NCBI RefSeq assembly: GCF_900591205.1 | Contig: NZ_UUPU01000105.1 | Coordinates: 110,725-174,724, forward strand | Length of the DNA stretch: 64,000 nucleotides | Source: Pseudomonas viridiflava | GTDB lineage: Bacteria; Pseudomonadota; Gammaproteobacteria; Pseudomonadales; Pseudomonadaceae | Direction: 5' to 3' | In this document: piece after piece, positions 1-8,295 of the stretch | How positions within the stretch are numbered: position 1 is the first letter of the stretch | Layout: the number at the start of each line of letters is the position of its first letter | The notes under the pieces: model-generated | What the model saw: the letters and a program-made list of their open reading frames with translations, nothing else | Databases searched by the model: none | Told to the model about the DNA's origin: nothing | Made by a program: the position numbers and the translations under genes

Positions 1-321
1 GAGCAGGCCCTTGGCGGCGACGCAGGTCAGCAGCCAGGTCAGCTCGGGGATCTGGGGGATGTCGGATTGGCGGTAGAAGGTCACCCGGTTTACATCCAGG
101 CCACCGGCCAGCCAGGTCGCGGCGATTTCCATACGCGAGCGCTGGATGCGCTGCGGGTCATCACATTTGATCAGGGCGTGGTAGTCGGCCAGGAAGTAGA
201 AAGAGTCGGCATTCGCGTCCTGGCTGGCGAGGATTGCCGGGCGGATCGCACCGGCGTAATTGCCCAAGTGCGGCGTGCCGGTGGTGGTGATGCCGGTGAG
301 GATACGGGTACGAGTCGTCAT
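1..321 (-). CDS. trpS: Tryptophanyl-tRNA synthetase, N-terminal part (gene runs off the left edge)
   Basis: The reading frame gives 107 residues from an ATG at 321 and continues out of the window. The N-terminus reads TRILTGITTTGTPHLGNYAG, which contains the class I aminoacyl-tRNA synthetase signature region (T-G-x-P-H-L-G-N-Y) of bacterial TrpS. This cytoplasmic enzyme charges tRNA-Trp with tryptophan using ATP. The KMSKS half of the active site lies outside the window. The next gene upstream (alpha/beta hydrolase) is on the same strand 24 bases away, so the two are probably co-transcribed. The call is secure from the N-terminus and the usual Pseudomonas neighbourhood (trpS, hydrolase, ZapE, ZapG). 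Confidence 0.93.
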   Translation of the reverse strand, partial: MTTRTRILTGITTTGTPHLGNYAGAIRPAILASQDANADSFYFLADYHALIKCDDPQRIQRSRMEIAATWLAGGLDVNRVTFYRQSDIPQIPELTWLLTCVAAKGLL

Positions 322-345
322 GGGTAATCGCTTATCAGACTGCTA

Positions 346-975
346 TCAATTCGAGAGGCGCGGCAGCACCAGATCCTTCAGATCGGTCAGCTTGCCATGA
401 AAAAAGTGTCCGCATTCTGCCACTTTCAGCAGCTCATGGGGGCGTTTCAGGGCGCCGGACCAATCGTAGACGAGTTGCGGGTCGACTACTTCGTCGGTTT
501 CCGGCTGGATCAGGGTCAATGGGCAACCCTGGGGCAGCACGTCGCTGTCGCGCAGGCGCATCACCGCAGCGGCGACCATGAACAGGTGCGCGAGCTTTTC
601 GCCCTTGGCTTCCAGGCGCCCACCGAGGCTGGCGGCCACATAACCGCCGAAGGAAAAACCAAGCAAGGTGATCGGCAAGTCGGGGTGTTTTTCGCGCAGC
701 CAGCTGACGGCCGCTTCAGCATCGTCGACTTCACCGGTGGCCATGTCGTGGGTGCCGGCACTCGCGCCGACGCCACGATAATTGAAACGCAATGTGATCA
801 AACCGGCATCGCGGGCGGTGCGTTGCAGGGTCGATACGACTTTATTGAGCATGGTCCCACCCTGCACCGGGTTAGGGTGGCAGATCAGCGCCAGGCCACG
901 TGGCTCGGGGTGATCCAGATACAGGGCTTCCAATTGGCCCACCGGGCCATCTATCAAAACCGGGGTTTCACGCAT
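346..975 (-). CDS. Alpha/beta hydrolase (COG2945-like)
   Basis: This 209-residue cytoplasmic protein of the alpha/beta hydrolase fold has no signal peptide. The nucleophile elbow is G-F-S-F-G-G around residue 107 and the catalytic His is probably in the E-C-G-H-F-F motif near the C-terminus. The early H-P-N-P segment is typical of the COG2945 group of small esterase-like proteins. The substrate is unknown. I prefer the ATG at 975, giving an N-terminus MRETPVLIDGP, over an upstream in-frame start at 1038, because the family normally begins there and the extra 21 residues look unlike a coding extension. It lies between trpS (same strand, downstream) and divergent zapG. Confidence 0.85.
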   Translation of the reverse strand: MRETPVLIDGPVGQLEALYLDHPEPRGLALICHPNPVQGGTMLNKVVSTLQRTARDAGLITLRFNYRGVGASAGTHDMATGEVDDAEAAVSWLREKHPDLPITLLGFSFGGYVAASLGGRLEAKGEKLAHLFMVAAAVMRLRDSDVLPQGCPLTLIQPETDEVVDPQLVYDWSGALKRPHELLKVAECGHFFHGKLTDLKDLVLPRLSN

Positions 976-1122
976 GAGCAAGGAATGAACTCCGTGACCT
1001 CTCAAAGGGTCGACTCGTCTAGCTAAAAGTCTGTGCATGGCATCATTGCGAGCTTAATCGCGGTATACAGCGCAGGTCCGAGCCGTTAACGTAAAGCAAA
1101 GCCGTTTATAGAGGAAGGACTC

Positions 1123-1560
1123 GTGGAACACTCGCTCTTAGTTTGGTTGTTGCCGACTCTTGCCCTGGTTGCCGGTGTCGCCATTGGTTTCCTGGTTGCT
1201 CGCTTGCTGCCGAATGCCGCGCCTAACCGCACGCAGCGTCAGCTGGATGACATTCAGGAACGTTTTGACAGTTATCAGAACGAGGTTGTTACCCACTTCA
1301 ACAGCACCGCGACCCTGGTCAAGAAGCTCACTCAGAGCTACCAGGAAGTACAGGATCACCTCGCCGATGGCGCCAACCGCCTGGCTCTCGACGACATTAC
1401 CCGTCAGCGCCTGCTGGCCGCGCTGCATTCCGATGCACCGCAAGCTCCACGCGAACGCCTGACCCCACCCCGGGAAAACCAGGAGCCACCACGGGACTAC
1501 GCGCCAAAAACGCCGAACGCCCCAGGCATGCTGGATGAGCATTACGGCCTGAAGAAGTAA
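1123..1560 (+). CDS. zapG: ZapG/YhcB family (DUF1043) inner-membrane protein
   Basis: This 145-residue protein has one N-terminal membrane segment (about residues 6-28), then a helical, probably coiled-coil cytoplasmic region, then a proline-rich tail. This is the architecture of YhcB/ZapG, a protein linked in other proteobacteria to cell division, envelope homeostasis and peptidoglycan synthesis. The start is GTG at 1123 with an AGGAAGG ribosome site about 8 bases upstream. The gene is divergent from the hydrolase gene and is closed by a strong intrinsic terminator just after the stop. Function in this organism is inferred from the family only. Confidence 0.88.
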   Translation: MEHSLLVWLLPTLALVAGVAIGFLVARLLPNAAPNRTQRQLDDIQERFDSYQNEVVTHFNSTATLVKKLTQSYQEVQDHLADGANRLALDDITRQRLLAALHSDAPQAPRERLTPPRENQEPPRDYAPKTPNAPGMLDEHYGLKK

Positions 1561-1577
1561 GCCCTCTTCAAGCACTG

Positions 1578-1615
1578 AAAAAGCCCGGCTGATCAATGAT
1601 CAGCCGGGCTTTTTT
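1578..1615 (+). terminator. Intrinsic terminator after zapG
   Basis: A perfect G+C-rich stem (about 16 bp) with a 3-base loop is followed by a T run, starting 17 bases after the zapG stop. A run of A on the left side makes it usable in both directions, so it could also stop transcripts arriving from the ABC transporter gene on the opposite strand. Confidence 0.92.
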
Positions 1616-1649
1616 GTGCGTGCTCACTCGCCGGAACACTGAGGTCAAC

Positions 1650-1768
1650 TGTGGGAGGGGCGGTGCGACGATTCGACTTGCCCCCGATGGCAGTTTGTCA
1701 GTCACAACACCTGCAGCTGACACACCGCTATCGGGGGCAAGTCGAATCGTCGCACCGCCCCTCCCACA
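1650..1768. repeat. REPIN-like inverted repeat with perfect 39-bp arms
   Basis: The arms at 1650-1688 and 1730-1768 are exact reverse complements and flank a 41-base spacer. The arm ends begin TGTGGGAGGGGC and finish TTGCCCCCGAT, which matches the type of REP element common in P. fluorescens genomes, here with an insertion in the middle of each arm. It lies between the zapG terminator and the 3' end of the YddA-like gene, where it may also act on mRNA 3' ends. Confidence 0.85.
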
Positions 1769-1784
1769 CTGACCGAGTTTGACC

Positions 1785-3509
1785 TTACGCGGGCTGCTGT
1801 TCCTGCAACCGCCCACCCTCGATCCGCACATGCCGCCCATGGAAGCGCTTGAGGCTGCTGCGGTGGCCGACGCTGACGATGCTCAGCCCCGGCAGTTCAT
1901 CAATCAACGCCTGATACAGCGTCGCCTCGTCCTCTTCATCCATCGCCGACGTGGCTTCGTCCATGTACAGCCATTGCGGTGCGAACAGCAAGGCGCGAGC
2001 AAAGGCCAGGCGCTGCTGCTCGCCTGGCGAGAGCATGCGCTGCCAGTGGTTGGCCTCATCCAGGCGGGCGACCAGATGCGGCAGGCGGCAGGTCTCCAGC
2101 ACCTGTGCATAACGTTCCGCGGGGTAGGCGCTGTCGTCCTGTGGATAACTCAACACCGCCTTCAACGTGCCAATCGGCAAGTAAGGTTTTTGCGGCAGGA
2201 ACAGATAACGCTCGGCCGGCAAGCGGATAGTGCCGTGACCGTTGGGCCACAGGTTGCCCATGGCACGCAGCAAGGTCGACTTGCCGCTGCCGGAGCGACC
2301 GCTGAGCATCAGCCGCTCGCCTTCGGCCACCGTCAGGTCGGCGCCCTGCAGCAAATGGCGGCCGTCGGCCAGGTCCAGGCTCAAGTCTTTGACCTGCAAT
2401 TCGCCGCCCTGATGCTGCAGGCCGATCCCCATGGCGCGGCCTTCGTTGTCCTGCATGGCCTGGCCGAAACTCAGCAGACGATCACAGGTGGCGCGCCAAC
2501 TGGCGAGCAGCGTATAAGCATCGACAAACCAGCTCAGGCTGCCCTGCACACTGCCGAACGCCTGGGCCACCTGCATCAGCACGCCCAGTTCGATTTTTCC
2601 GGCAAAATAACGCGGCGCCGCGACCACAAAGGGAAAGATGATCGCGATCTGCGAGTAACCGCTGGTAAAGAAGCTCAGACGCTTCTTGAGCTGCATGATG
2701 CTCCAGAAGTTGCTCCACACCCGCCCAAAACGCGCACTCAATTGCTGATGCTCGTTGGGCTCGCCATTGAACAGCGCGATGCTTTCCGCGTTCTCGCGCA
2801 CCCGCACCAGACTGAAACGCAAGTCGGCCTCAAACCTTTGTTGACGATTGCTCAAGCCGATCAGTTTGCGACCAATCAAGTGAGTCAACCAACTGCCGAT
2901 CACCGCGTAAACCAGCGCGGCCCAGAACATGTAGCCGGGAATCGTAATGCCCCATACCTCGATGCTGCCGGATACGCCCCACAGAATCACCGAGAACGAC
3001 ACCAGGCTCACCAGGTTGCTGATAAAACCCAGCCCCAGGGTAAGGGTGCTGCTGGTGAAGGCGTTGAGGTCTTCGGAGATACGCTGGTCGGGGTTATCGG
3101 TGTAACCGCCGTATTCCAGGTGGTAGTAATTTTTGTGGCCGAGCCATTGGGCAAAGTAGCTTTCCGTCAGCCAGCGGCGCCAGCGGATGGTGAGCATCTG
3201 TTGCAGGTAAGAGGTGAACACACCGGTCACGATCGCCACCACGGCAATCACGCTGAAGTACATCAGCAGATGGGTGAAAGCGTCGTAGTCCTTGTGTTCC
3301 AGTGCGTTGTAGAAATCCCGGTTCCAGCTGTTGAACCACACCGAGACGGCGACGCTGAACAGCGACAACCCCAGCACCACCAACAATAGCAGCCAGGCTT
3401 TGCCCTTCTCTTCGCTGCGCCAGTAAGGCGTGATCAACCCCCACACCCGCCGTAAAAATTGCCCACGCACCGCGTCGTTGACCGCGGAATATTCAGCGTT
3501 CTGATTCAT
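1785..3509 (-). CDS. ABC transporter, fused permease and ATPase, YddA/SbmA-BacA-like
   Basis: This 574-residue inner-membrane protein has an N-terminal SbmA/BacA-like membrane domain (roughly residues 25-340, about six helices) and a C-terminal ABC ATPase. The ATPase shows Walker A GRSGSGKS, the signature LSPGEQQR, Walker B LYMDEATS and the switch His in S-V-G-H-R. YddA-type proteins are half-transporters that should work as homodimers; the SbmA relatives move peptides, but the substrate here is unknown. No partner gene is adjacent. The start is the ATG at 3509, 36 bases from a perfect inverted repeat at 3545-3570. Downstream of its stop lies a REPIN. Confidence 0.88.
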   Translation of the reverse strand: MNQNAEYSAVNDAVRGQFLRRVWGLITPYWRSEEKGKAWLLLLVVLGLSLFSVAVSVWFNSWNRDFYNALEHKDYDAFTHLLMYFSVIAVVAIVTGVFTSYLQQMLTIRWRRWLTESYFAQWLGHKNYYHLEYGGYTDNPDQRISEDLNAFTSSTLTLGLGFISNLVSLVSFSVILWGVSGSIEVWGITIPGYMFWAALVYAVIGSWLTHLIGRKLIGLSNRQQRFEADLRFSLVRVRENAESIALFNGEPNEHQQLSARFGRVWSNFWSIMQLKKRLSFFTSGYSQIAIIFPFVVAAPRYFAGKIELGVLMQVAQAFGSVQGSLSWFVDAYTLLASWRATCDRLLSFGQAMQDNEGRAMGIGLQHQGGELQVKDLSLDLADGRHLLQGADLTVAEGERLMLSGRSGSGKSTLLRAMGNLWPNGHGTIRLPAERYLFLPQKPYLPIGTLKAVLSYPQDDSAYPAERYAQVLETCRLPHLVARLDEANHWQRMLSPGEQQRLAFARALLFAPQWLYMDEATSAMDEEDEATLYQALIDELPGLSIVSVGHRSSLKRFHGRHVRIEGGRLQEQQPA

Positions 3510-3544
3510 CGTTCAGGCTCGGTAGGGAAATGGAGACAGGCGTT

Positions 3545-3570
3545 TGAACCGATCATAGACGATCGGTTCA
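3545..3570. repeat. Perfect 10-bp inverted repeat between roxR and the ABC gene
   Basis: The arms TGAACCGATC and GATCGGTTCA are separated by 6 bases. The site is downstream of the roxR stop and 36 bases before the start of the YddA-like gene. No T run follows on either strand, so it may be an operator or an RNA hairpin rather than an intrinsic terminator. Confidence 0.6.
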
Positions 3571-3609
3571 GGGCTCCGTGCGGCCTGAAGCAGGTTGTTC
3601 AGACTTCGT

Positions 3610-4170
3610 TCAGCGACGTACCGGGCGCTTCTGCAACTTGCGCTGCAAGGTGCGGCGGTGCATGCCCAAGGCGCGGGCCGTGGCGGAGATGTTGCCTTCG
3701 TGCTCGGTGAGCACACGCTGGATGTGCTCCCACTGCAGGCGGTCCACCGACATCGGGTTTTCCGGCACCAGGGTGTCGAGGTCGGCGTGCTCGGAGAGCA
3801 AGGCGGCCAGCACATCATCGGCATCCGCCGGTTTGCACAGGTAGTTGCAGGCGCCGCGCTTGATCGCCTCGACAGCGGTGGCGATGCTGGAATAACCGGT
3901 GAGGATCACCACGCGCATTTCCGGGTCGAGTTCCAGCAGCTTGGGCAGCAGCACCAGGCCGGAATCGCCGTCCATTTTCAGGTCGAGCGCGGCGTAGTCC
4001 GGCAGATCGGCCTGGGCGATGGTCAAGCCTTCCTCGGCTGAACCTGCGGTGCTCACGCGAAAACCGCGACGGCTCATGGCGCGCGCCATCACGCGGGTAA
4101 AGGTGGCGTCGTCATCTACCAGCAGCAGGTGCGGCAGTTCTTCGCCTTCGACTTGGATCTCGTCACTCAT
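3610..4170 (-). CDS. roxR: Response regulator RoxR (RegA/PrrA family)
   Basis: This 186-residue cytoplasmic transcription regulator has an N-terminal receiver domain with acidic pocket D19-D21, phospho-acceptor Asp63 and conserved Lys in the C-K-P-A segment. A C-terminal Fis-type helix-turn-helix ends in a basic tail, the compact RegA/PrrA/RoxR layout. Its partner is the kinase RoxS, whose stop overlaps this start by 8 bases, so the two are translationally coupled. In other pseudomonads RoxSR controls respiratory genes, including the cyanide-insensitive oxidase. The ATG at 4170 has a GGAG ribosome site; an upstream in-frame start at 4230 would lie inside roxS and is not needed. Confidence 0.93.
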   Translation of the reverse strand: MSDEIQVEGEELPHLLLVDDDATFTRVMARAMSRRGFRVSTAGSAEEGLTIAQADLPDYAALDLKMDGDSGLVLLPKLLELDPEMRVVILTGYSSIATAVEAIKRGACNYLCKPADADDVLAALLSEHADLDTLVPENPMSVDRLQWEHIQRVLTEHEGNISATARALGMHRRTLQRKLQKRPVRR

Positions 4171-5425
4171 CGATATCTCCTCGTGCGACACGGGGCAGGC
4201 GCAGCTCGGTGAGCGTGCCGCCTTCCTCATGACTATAGAGCTTCACTGAGCCGCCCGCGCGGGTCACGCTGGCCTTGCTCAAAAACAGGCCAAGGCCGAA
4301 GCCTTTGCCCTTGGTGGTAAAGAAAGGTTTGCCGATCTGCTCGGCAATCGCCAGCGGCACGCCCGCGCCGTGGTCGCGAATGCTGATGGTCACGTGTTCG
4401 GCATCCCAGTCCAGCTGTACGCCCAACCCCTCGGGGCAGGCGTCGGCGGCGTTGTTCAGCAGGTTCAGCAGCGCCTGGGTCAGGTCCGGCGGCGGCGCCA
4501 TACGCGGCACACTGCCCTGCCCTAACAGGTGAAAACGGTAACTGGCTTCGGGACGCATCAGGTGCCAGCGGTTCAGAGCTTCGTCGAGCCACTGGGTCAC
4601 GTCCTGCATCTCTACCGCCAGGCGGCGATTGGCTTCGGCGGCGCGTACCAGTTGCTGCAAGGTCTGCTTGCACTGCTTGACCTGTTCCTGCAACACGCTG
4701 AGGTCATCCTGCAGGGCCGGGTCGTGATGGTCCTGGGTCATTTCCTTGAGCAGCACGCTCATGGTGGCCAACGGCGTGCCCAGCTCATGGGCCGCACCGG
4801 CGGCTTGGGTGGCGACGGCCAATAGCTGCTGGTCACGCAGGCCCTCTTCCCGGCGAATGGCGCGCAGCTCTTCCTGGCGGCGCAGTTCTTCGGCCATGCG
4901 TGCGGCGAAGAAGGTGATGACCGCGGCAGACAGCGCAAAGCTCAACCACATCCCGTAGATCTGCAGGTTTTCGCGGGCGATGGGGAACGTTTGCAATGGA
5001 TAGAAGCGCGCCAGCAGCAAGGTGTAGAGGGTCAGCGCAATGCCCGACAGCACCACCGAGTAGCGCCATGGCAAGGTCACCGCAGCGATGGTCAGGGGCA
5101 CCAGGTAATAAGAAACAAACGGGTTGGTGGAACCGCCGGAGAAATACAGCAACACACTGTGGATAAACAGGTCGCAGGCCAATTGCAGGGCATATTCCAG
5201 CTCGGTCACCGGCCACGTGGTGCGCAACCGGATCGCGGTGAACACACACAGCACAATCGAAAAGCCGAGGGTCACGGCCAGTTGCAGCCAAGGCAGCGGC
5301 AACAGATCGAACCAGTAGGCGAGCCCGACGGAACCGGCCTGTGCGGCCAGTACCAGGGTACGAATGAACGTCAGGCGCCAGAGGTTCTGGCGGGTGGCGG
5401 AAGTCAGTTTTACGGCGGCGAGCAT
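4163..5425 (-). CDS. roxS: Redox sensor histidine kinase RoxS (RegB/PrrB family)
   Basis: This 420-residue inner-membrane kinase has about six transmembrane helices in residues 18-175. The RegB quinone-binding-type motif G-G-S-T-N-P-F is at 97-103. The H-box has His213 in A-A-H-E-L-G-T-P, and the C-terminus has N, G1 (DHGAGVP) and G2 (GFGLGLF) ATPase boxes. Cys252 sits in a Q-C-K-Q segment like the redox-active cysteine of RegB; that match is inferred from the motif. It phosphorylates RoxR. I chose the ATG at 5425, which puts the first helix near the N-terminus as in the family; the reading frame extends to 5701, but that part has no domain and overlaps the divergent promoter region. Confidence 0.92.
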   Translation of the reverse strand: MLAAVKLTSATRQNLWRLTFIRTLVLAAQAGSVGLAYWFDLLPLPWLQLAVTLGFSIVLCVFTAIRLRTTWPVTELEYALQLACDLFIHSVLLYFSGGSTNPFVSYYLVPLTIAAVTLPWRYSVVLSGIALTLYTLLLARFYPLQTFPIARENLQIYGMWLSFALSAAVITFFAARMAEELRRQEELRAIRREEGLRDQQLLAVATQAAGAAHELGTPLATMSVLLKEMTQDHHDPALQDDLSVLQEQVKQCKQTLQQLVRAAEANRRLAVEMQDVTQWLDEALNRWHLMRPEASYRFHLLGQGSVPRMAPPPDLTQALLNLLNNAADACPEGLGVQLDWDAEHVTISIRDHGAGVPLAIAEQIGKPFFTTKGKGFGLGLFLSKASVTRAGGSVKLYSHEEGGTLTELRLPRVARGDIDE

Positions 5426-5630
5426 GTGCTCTCCCGTTGAGCGCTGCAGGCGGATCGCCGGGAGTATAAACGAAGCAGGCCCACTGACACGGCGCGTGTG
5501 GCTCTTTGACGCAGGCCGGGCAAATGACCGTTCGTCGGCCGCGCCACCACGTGTAGCGAATGTGTAAACCCGAAGAACCCGATGCCACCGTCTACAGTCA
5601 TACCGAACACGAACATCCCAAGGAGCTTCC

Positions 5631-6344
5631 ATGTCTCGTTTCACTCGCAGTGCAGCCGTATTCACCCTCAGCGCCAGCGCCCTGGCCAGCCTGCCGGCCA
5701 TGGCCGCCGATGAACTGCATTACAACCAGATTTCCCTGCGCGCCGAGGCCAGCCAGGAGGTGGCCCGCGACAAAATGATCGTCACCCTCTATACCGAGTC
5801 GCAAAATACCGACCCGGCCAAGCTCGCCGCCGAAATCACCACCACCCTGAACACCGCCCTCGGCCAGGCCCGCGAAGTCAAAGGCGTGACCCTGCGCCAG
5901 GGCAGCCGTAACAGCTACCCGATCTACGACAACAAGAACCAGAAGATCACCGGCTGGCGTGAGCGCGCCGAACTGCGCCTGGAAAGCGCAGACTTCCCGG
6001 CTCTGTCCAAGCTGACCGGCGAGCTGCTGAACACCCTGAAAATGGACAGCATGGACTTCGCCATCGCCGACGCCACCCGCAAGGCCAGCGAAGATGCGCT
6101 GCTCAAAGATGCCGTTGCCGCGTTCAAGGCCCGCGCACAACTGGCCACCGATGCACTGGGTGGCAAGGGCTACAAGATCGTCAACTTGAACTTCAACACT
6201 AATGGTTACCCACAACCGTATGCCCGTGGCGCAATGATGATGAAGGCATCCATGGCGGATTCGGCACCGACGCCGGAAGTCGAAGCCGGCACCAGCCAGG
6301 TCAGCATGAGTGCCGATGGTGTGATCGAAGTACAGATGCCGTAA
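5631..6344 (+). CDS. SIMPL/DUF541 family periplasmic protein
   Basis: This 237-residue exported protein has a Sec signal peptide of about 25 residues ending A-M-A-A and a single SIMPL (DUF541) domain over the rest, the family that includes BP26/OMP28 and YggE. YggE-like proteins are periplasmic and have been linked to oxidative-stress tolerance, but their biochemical role is unsettled. AAGGAG lies 6 bases before the ATG. The gene is divergent from roxS and is followed by a hairpin, so it is probably monocistronic. Confidence 0.88.
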   Translation: MSRFTRSAAVFTLSASALASLPAMAADELHYNQISLRAEASQEVARDKMIVTLYTESQNTDPAKLAAEITTTLNTALGQAREVKGVTLRQGSRNSYPIYDNKNQKITGWRERAELRLESADFPALSKLTGELLNTLKMDSMDFAIADATRKASEDALLKDAVAAFKARAQLATDALGGKGYKIVNLNFNTNGYPQPYARGAMMMKASMADSAPTPEVEAGTSQVSMSADGVIEVQMP

Positions 6345-6361
6345 CCCCTACCTGACAAACC

Positions 6362-6396
6362 TCAACGGCGGTAACCTCGGTGACCGCCGTTTTCGT
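6362..6396 (+). terminator. Probable intrinsic terminator after the SIMPL gene
   Basis: An AACGGCGGT / ACCGCCGTT stem with a roughly 12-base loop is followed by a short T-rich tract (TTTCGTTT), 18 bases after the stop codon. Confidence 0.7.
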
Positions 6397-6435
6397 TTAA
6401 GCAGCGTTTATATGCCTGCCACTTCAGGGGTCTCC

Positions 6436-8037
6436 ATGGAAAGAATCACCTTAAAACCGCTGCTCCTCGCCGCCGGCCTGCTGGCCTTTATGCCATTGGC
6501 GCAGGCTGCCAGCACCCTGGTCTATTGCTCCGAAGCCAGCCCCGCCGGCTTCGACCCCAGCCAGTACACCAGCGGCACCGATTTTGATGCCTCAGCCGAA
6601 ACCGTGTTCAACCGCCTGACCCAGTTCAAACGCGGCGGCACCGAGGTCGAGCCGGGCCTGGCAACGCGCTGGGAGGTGTCCAAGGATGGCCTGACGTATA
6701 CCTTCCATCTGCGTGAGGGCGTCAAGTTCCACACCACCGACTACTTCACCCCTACCCGCGATTTCAACGCGGATGACGTGCTGTTCACCTTCAATCGCCT
6801 GCTGGATGCCGACAGTCCGTTCCGCAAGGCGTACCCCTCCGAGTCGCCGTACTTCACCGACATGGGGTTGAACAGCACCATCAAGAGTGTCGACAAACTC
6901 GACGAGCACACGGTGCGTTTCAACCTGAACAACGTCGATGCCTCATTCGTGCAGAACCTGGCGATGAGCTTCGCCTCGGTGCAGTCCGGCGAATACGCCG
7001 CACAGTTGCTCAAGCAAGGCAAAGCTGAAGAAATCAACCAGAAGCCGGTGGGCACCGGGCCGTTTGTGTTCAAGCGCTACCAGAAAGACTCGCAGATCCG
7101 CTACGCCGCCAATAAACAGTACTGGAAGCCCGAGGATGTGAAGCTCGATAACCTGGTGTTCGCCATCACCCCGGACGCCGCCTCGCGCCTGCAAAAACTC
7201 AAGGCCGGTGAATGCCAGGTCAGCGGCTACCCACGTCCCGCCGACATCGAGGTGATGAAGCAGGACCCTAACCTGCGCGTACTGCAGCAGGCCGGTTTCA
7301 ACCTGGGCTTTCTGGCCTACAACGTGACGCACCCGCCACTGGACCAGCTCAAGGTGCGCCAGGCCCTGGACATGGCCATCGACAAGCCGGCAATCATCAA
7401 GGCCGTGTACCAAAGCGCCGGGCAATTGGCGCAGAACGCACTGCCACCGGCGCAGTGGTCTTATGACCCGACGATCAAGGATGCGCCTTACGATCCAACC
7501 AAGGCGCGGGCGCTACTAAAAGAAGCAGGGGTTGCACCTGGCACCACCATCAACTTGTGGGCAATGACGGTCCAGCGCGCCTCCAATCCGAATGCGCGAA
7601 TGTCGGCACAAATGATCCAGCAGGATTGGGAGAAAATCGGCATCAAGGCCAATATCGTCAGCTATGAGTGGGGCGAATACATCAAGCGTGCAAAAAATGG
7701 CGAGCACGATGCGATGATTTATGGCTGGACCGGGGACAACGGCGACCCCGATAACTGGCTCGGCGTGCTCTACAGTTGTGCTGCCGTCAAGGGCAGCAAC
7801 TACGCTAAATGGTGTAACCCGGCCTACGACAAGCTGGTGCAGCAGGCCAAGGTCAGCAGCGACCGCGAGCAACGCATCAAGTGGTATCAACAGGCGCAAA
7901 AAATACTTAAGGAACAAGTACCTATAACGCCTATTGCGAACTCGACGGTTTTCCAACCTCTGCGCAAGGAAGTCCAGGACTTCAAGATCAGCCCCTTCGG
8001 CCTGACCCCTTTCTATGGCGTGAGTCTAGATAAGTAA
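6436..8037 (+). CDS. dppA1: Peptide ABC transporter substrate-binding protein (DppA-like, first of four)
   Basis: This 533-residue periplasmic protein of the SBP family 5 (DppA/OppA) type has a Sec signal of about 24 residues ending A-Q-A. The mature chain carries V-Y-C-S-E-A-S-P-A-G-F-D-P, a conserved G-E-C-Q segment and a C-terminal Cys pair, the disulfide pattern of dipeptide-binding proteins. It should deliver di- or tripeptides to DppBCDF encoded downstream. ATG 6436 is preceded by AGGGG at 6426-6430; the in-frame ATG at 6412 would lengthen the signal peptide unnaturally. The order dppA1-dppA2-dppA3-opdP-dppA4-dppBCDF matches the P. aeruginosa dpp locus. A hairpin follows. Confidence 0.92.
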   Translation: MERITLKPLLLAAGLLAFMPLAQAASTLVYCSEASPAGFDPSQYTSGTDFDASAETVFNRLTQFKRGGTEVEPGLATRWEVSKDGLTYTFHLREGVKFHTTDYFTPTRDFNADDVLFTFNRLLDADSPFRKAYPSESPYFTDMGLNSTIKSVDKLDEHTVRFNLNNVDASFVQNLAMSFASVQSGEYAAQLLKQGKAEEINQKPVGTGPFVFKRYQKDSQIRYAANKQYWKPEDVKLDNLVFAITPDAASRLQKLKAGECQVSGYPRPADIEVMKQDPNLRVLQQAGFNLGFLAYNVTHPPLDQLKVRQALDMAIDKPAIIKAVYQSAGQLAQNALPPAQWSYDPTIKDAPYDPTKARALLKEAGVAPGTTINLWAMTVQRASNPNARMSAQMIQQDWEKIGIKANIVSYEWGEYIKRAKNGEHDAMIYGWTGDNGDPDNWLGVLYSCAAVKGSNYAKWCNPAYDKLVQQAKVSSDREQRIKWYQQAQKILKEQVPITPIANSTVFQPLRKEVQDFKISPFGLTPFYGVSLDK

Positions 8038-8044
8038 CAGCGAC

Positions 8045-8085
8045 GCCCCAACCGAGTGCGCTAGACGCCTCGGCTGGGCTTTTTT
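8045..8085 (+). terminator. Intrinsic terminator after dppA1
   Basis: A G+C-rich imperfect stem (GCCC-AACCGAG against CTCGGCTGGGC) with a loop of about 12 bases is followed by six T, directly after the dppA1 stop. It suggests that dppA1 is expressed largely as its own transcript. Confidence 0.85.
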
Positions 8086-8125
8086 GGTGCGCGCAATGCA
8101 CCGAAAAAACCCTCAAAACAGACGT

Positions 8126-8149
8126 AATTATGTACAAACTTTCATAATT
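8126..8149. promoter_or_regulatory. AT-rich inverted repeat upstream of dppA2, candidate operator
   Basis: AATTATG and CATAATT, separated by 10 bases, form a perfect 7+7 inverted repeat in an unusually AT-rich stretch about 150 bases before dppA2. The spacing fits a dimeric helix-turn-helix regulator. No cognate regulator is encoded nearby. Confidence 0.4.
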
Positions 8150-8295
8150 GCGACATTCCTGTACGTTCGTACCACTCTTTGCCTATTGCAACGGTTCAAC
8201 ATCTTGCAATGGGTATGGCGCCTGCATAAGTATCCGCAGGCCGACTCACGAGGTCGCCCTCACCACCAAAAATGACAACAAATCATGAGGCCAAC

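Noticed and set aside
1779..3389. 536-residue open frame on the plus strand, opposite the YddA-like gene
   Set aside because: It is the mirror of a strong ABC transporter gene; its protein is rich in His, Gln and Arg and shows no domain. High G+C makes long antisense frames common.
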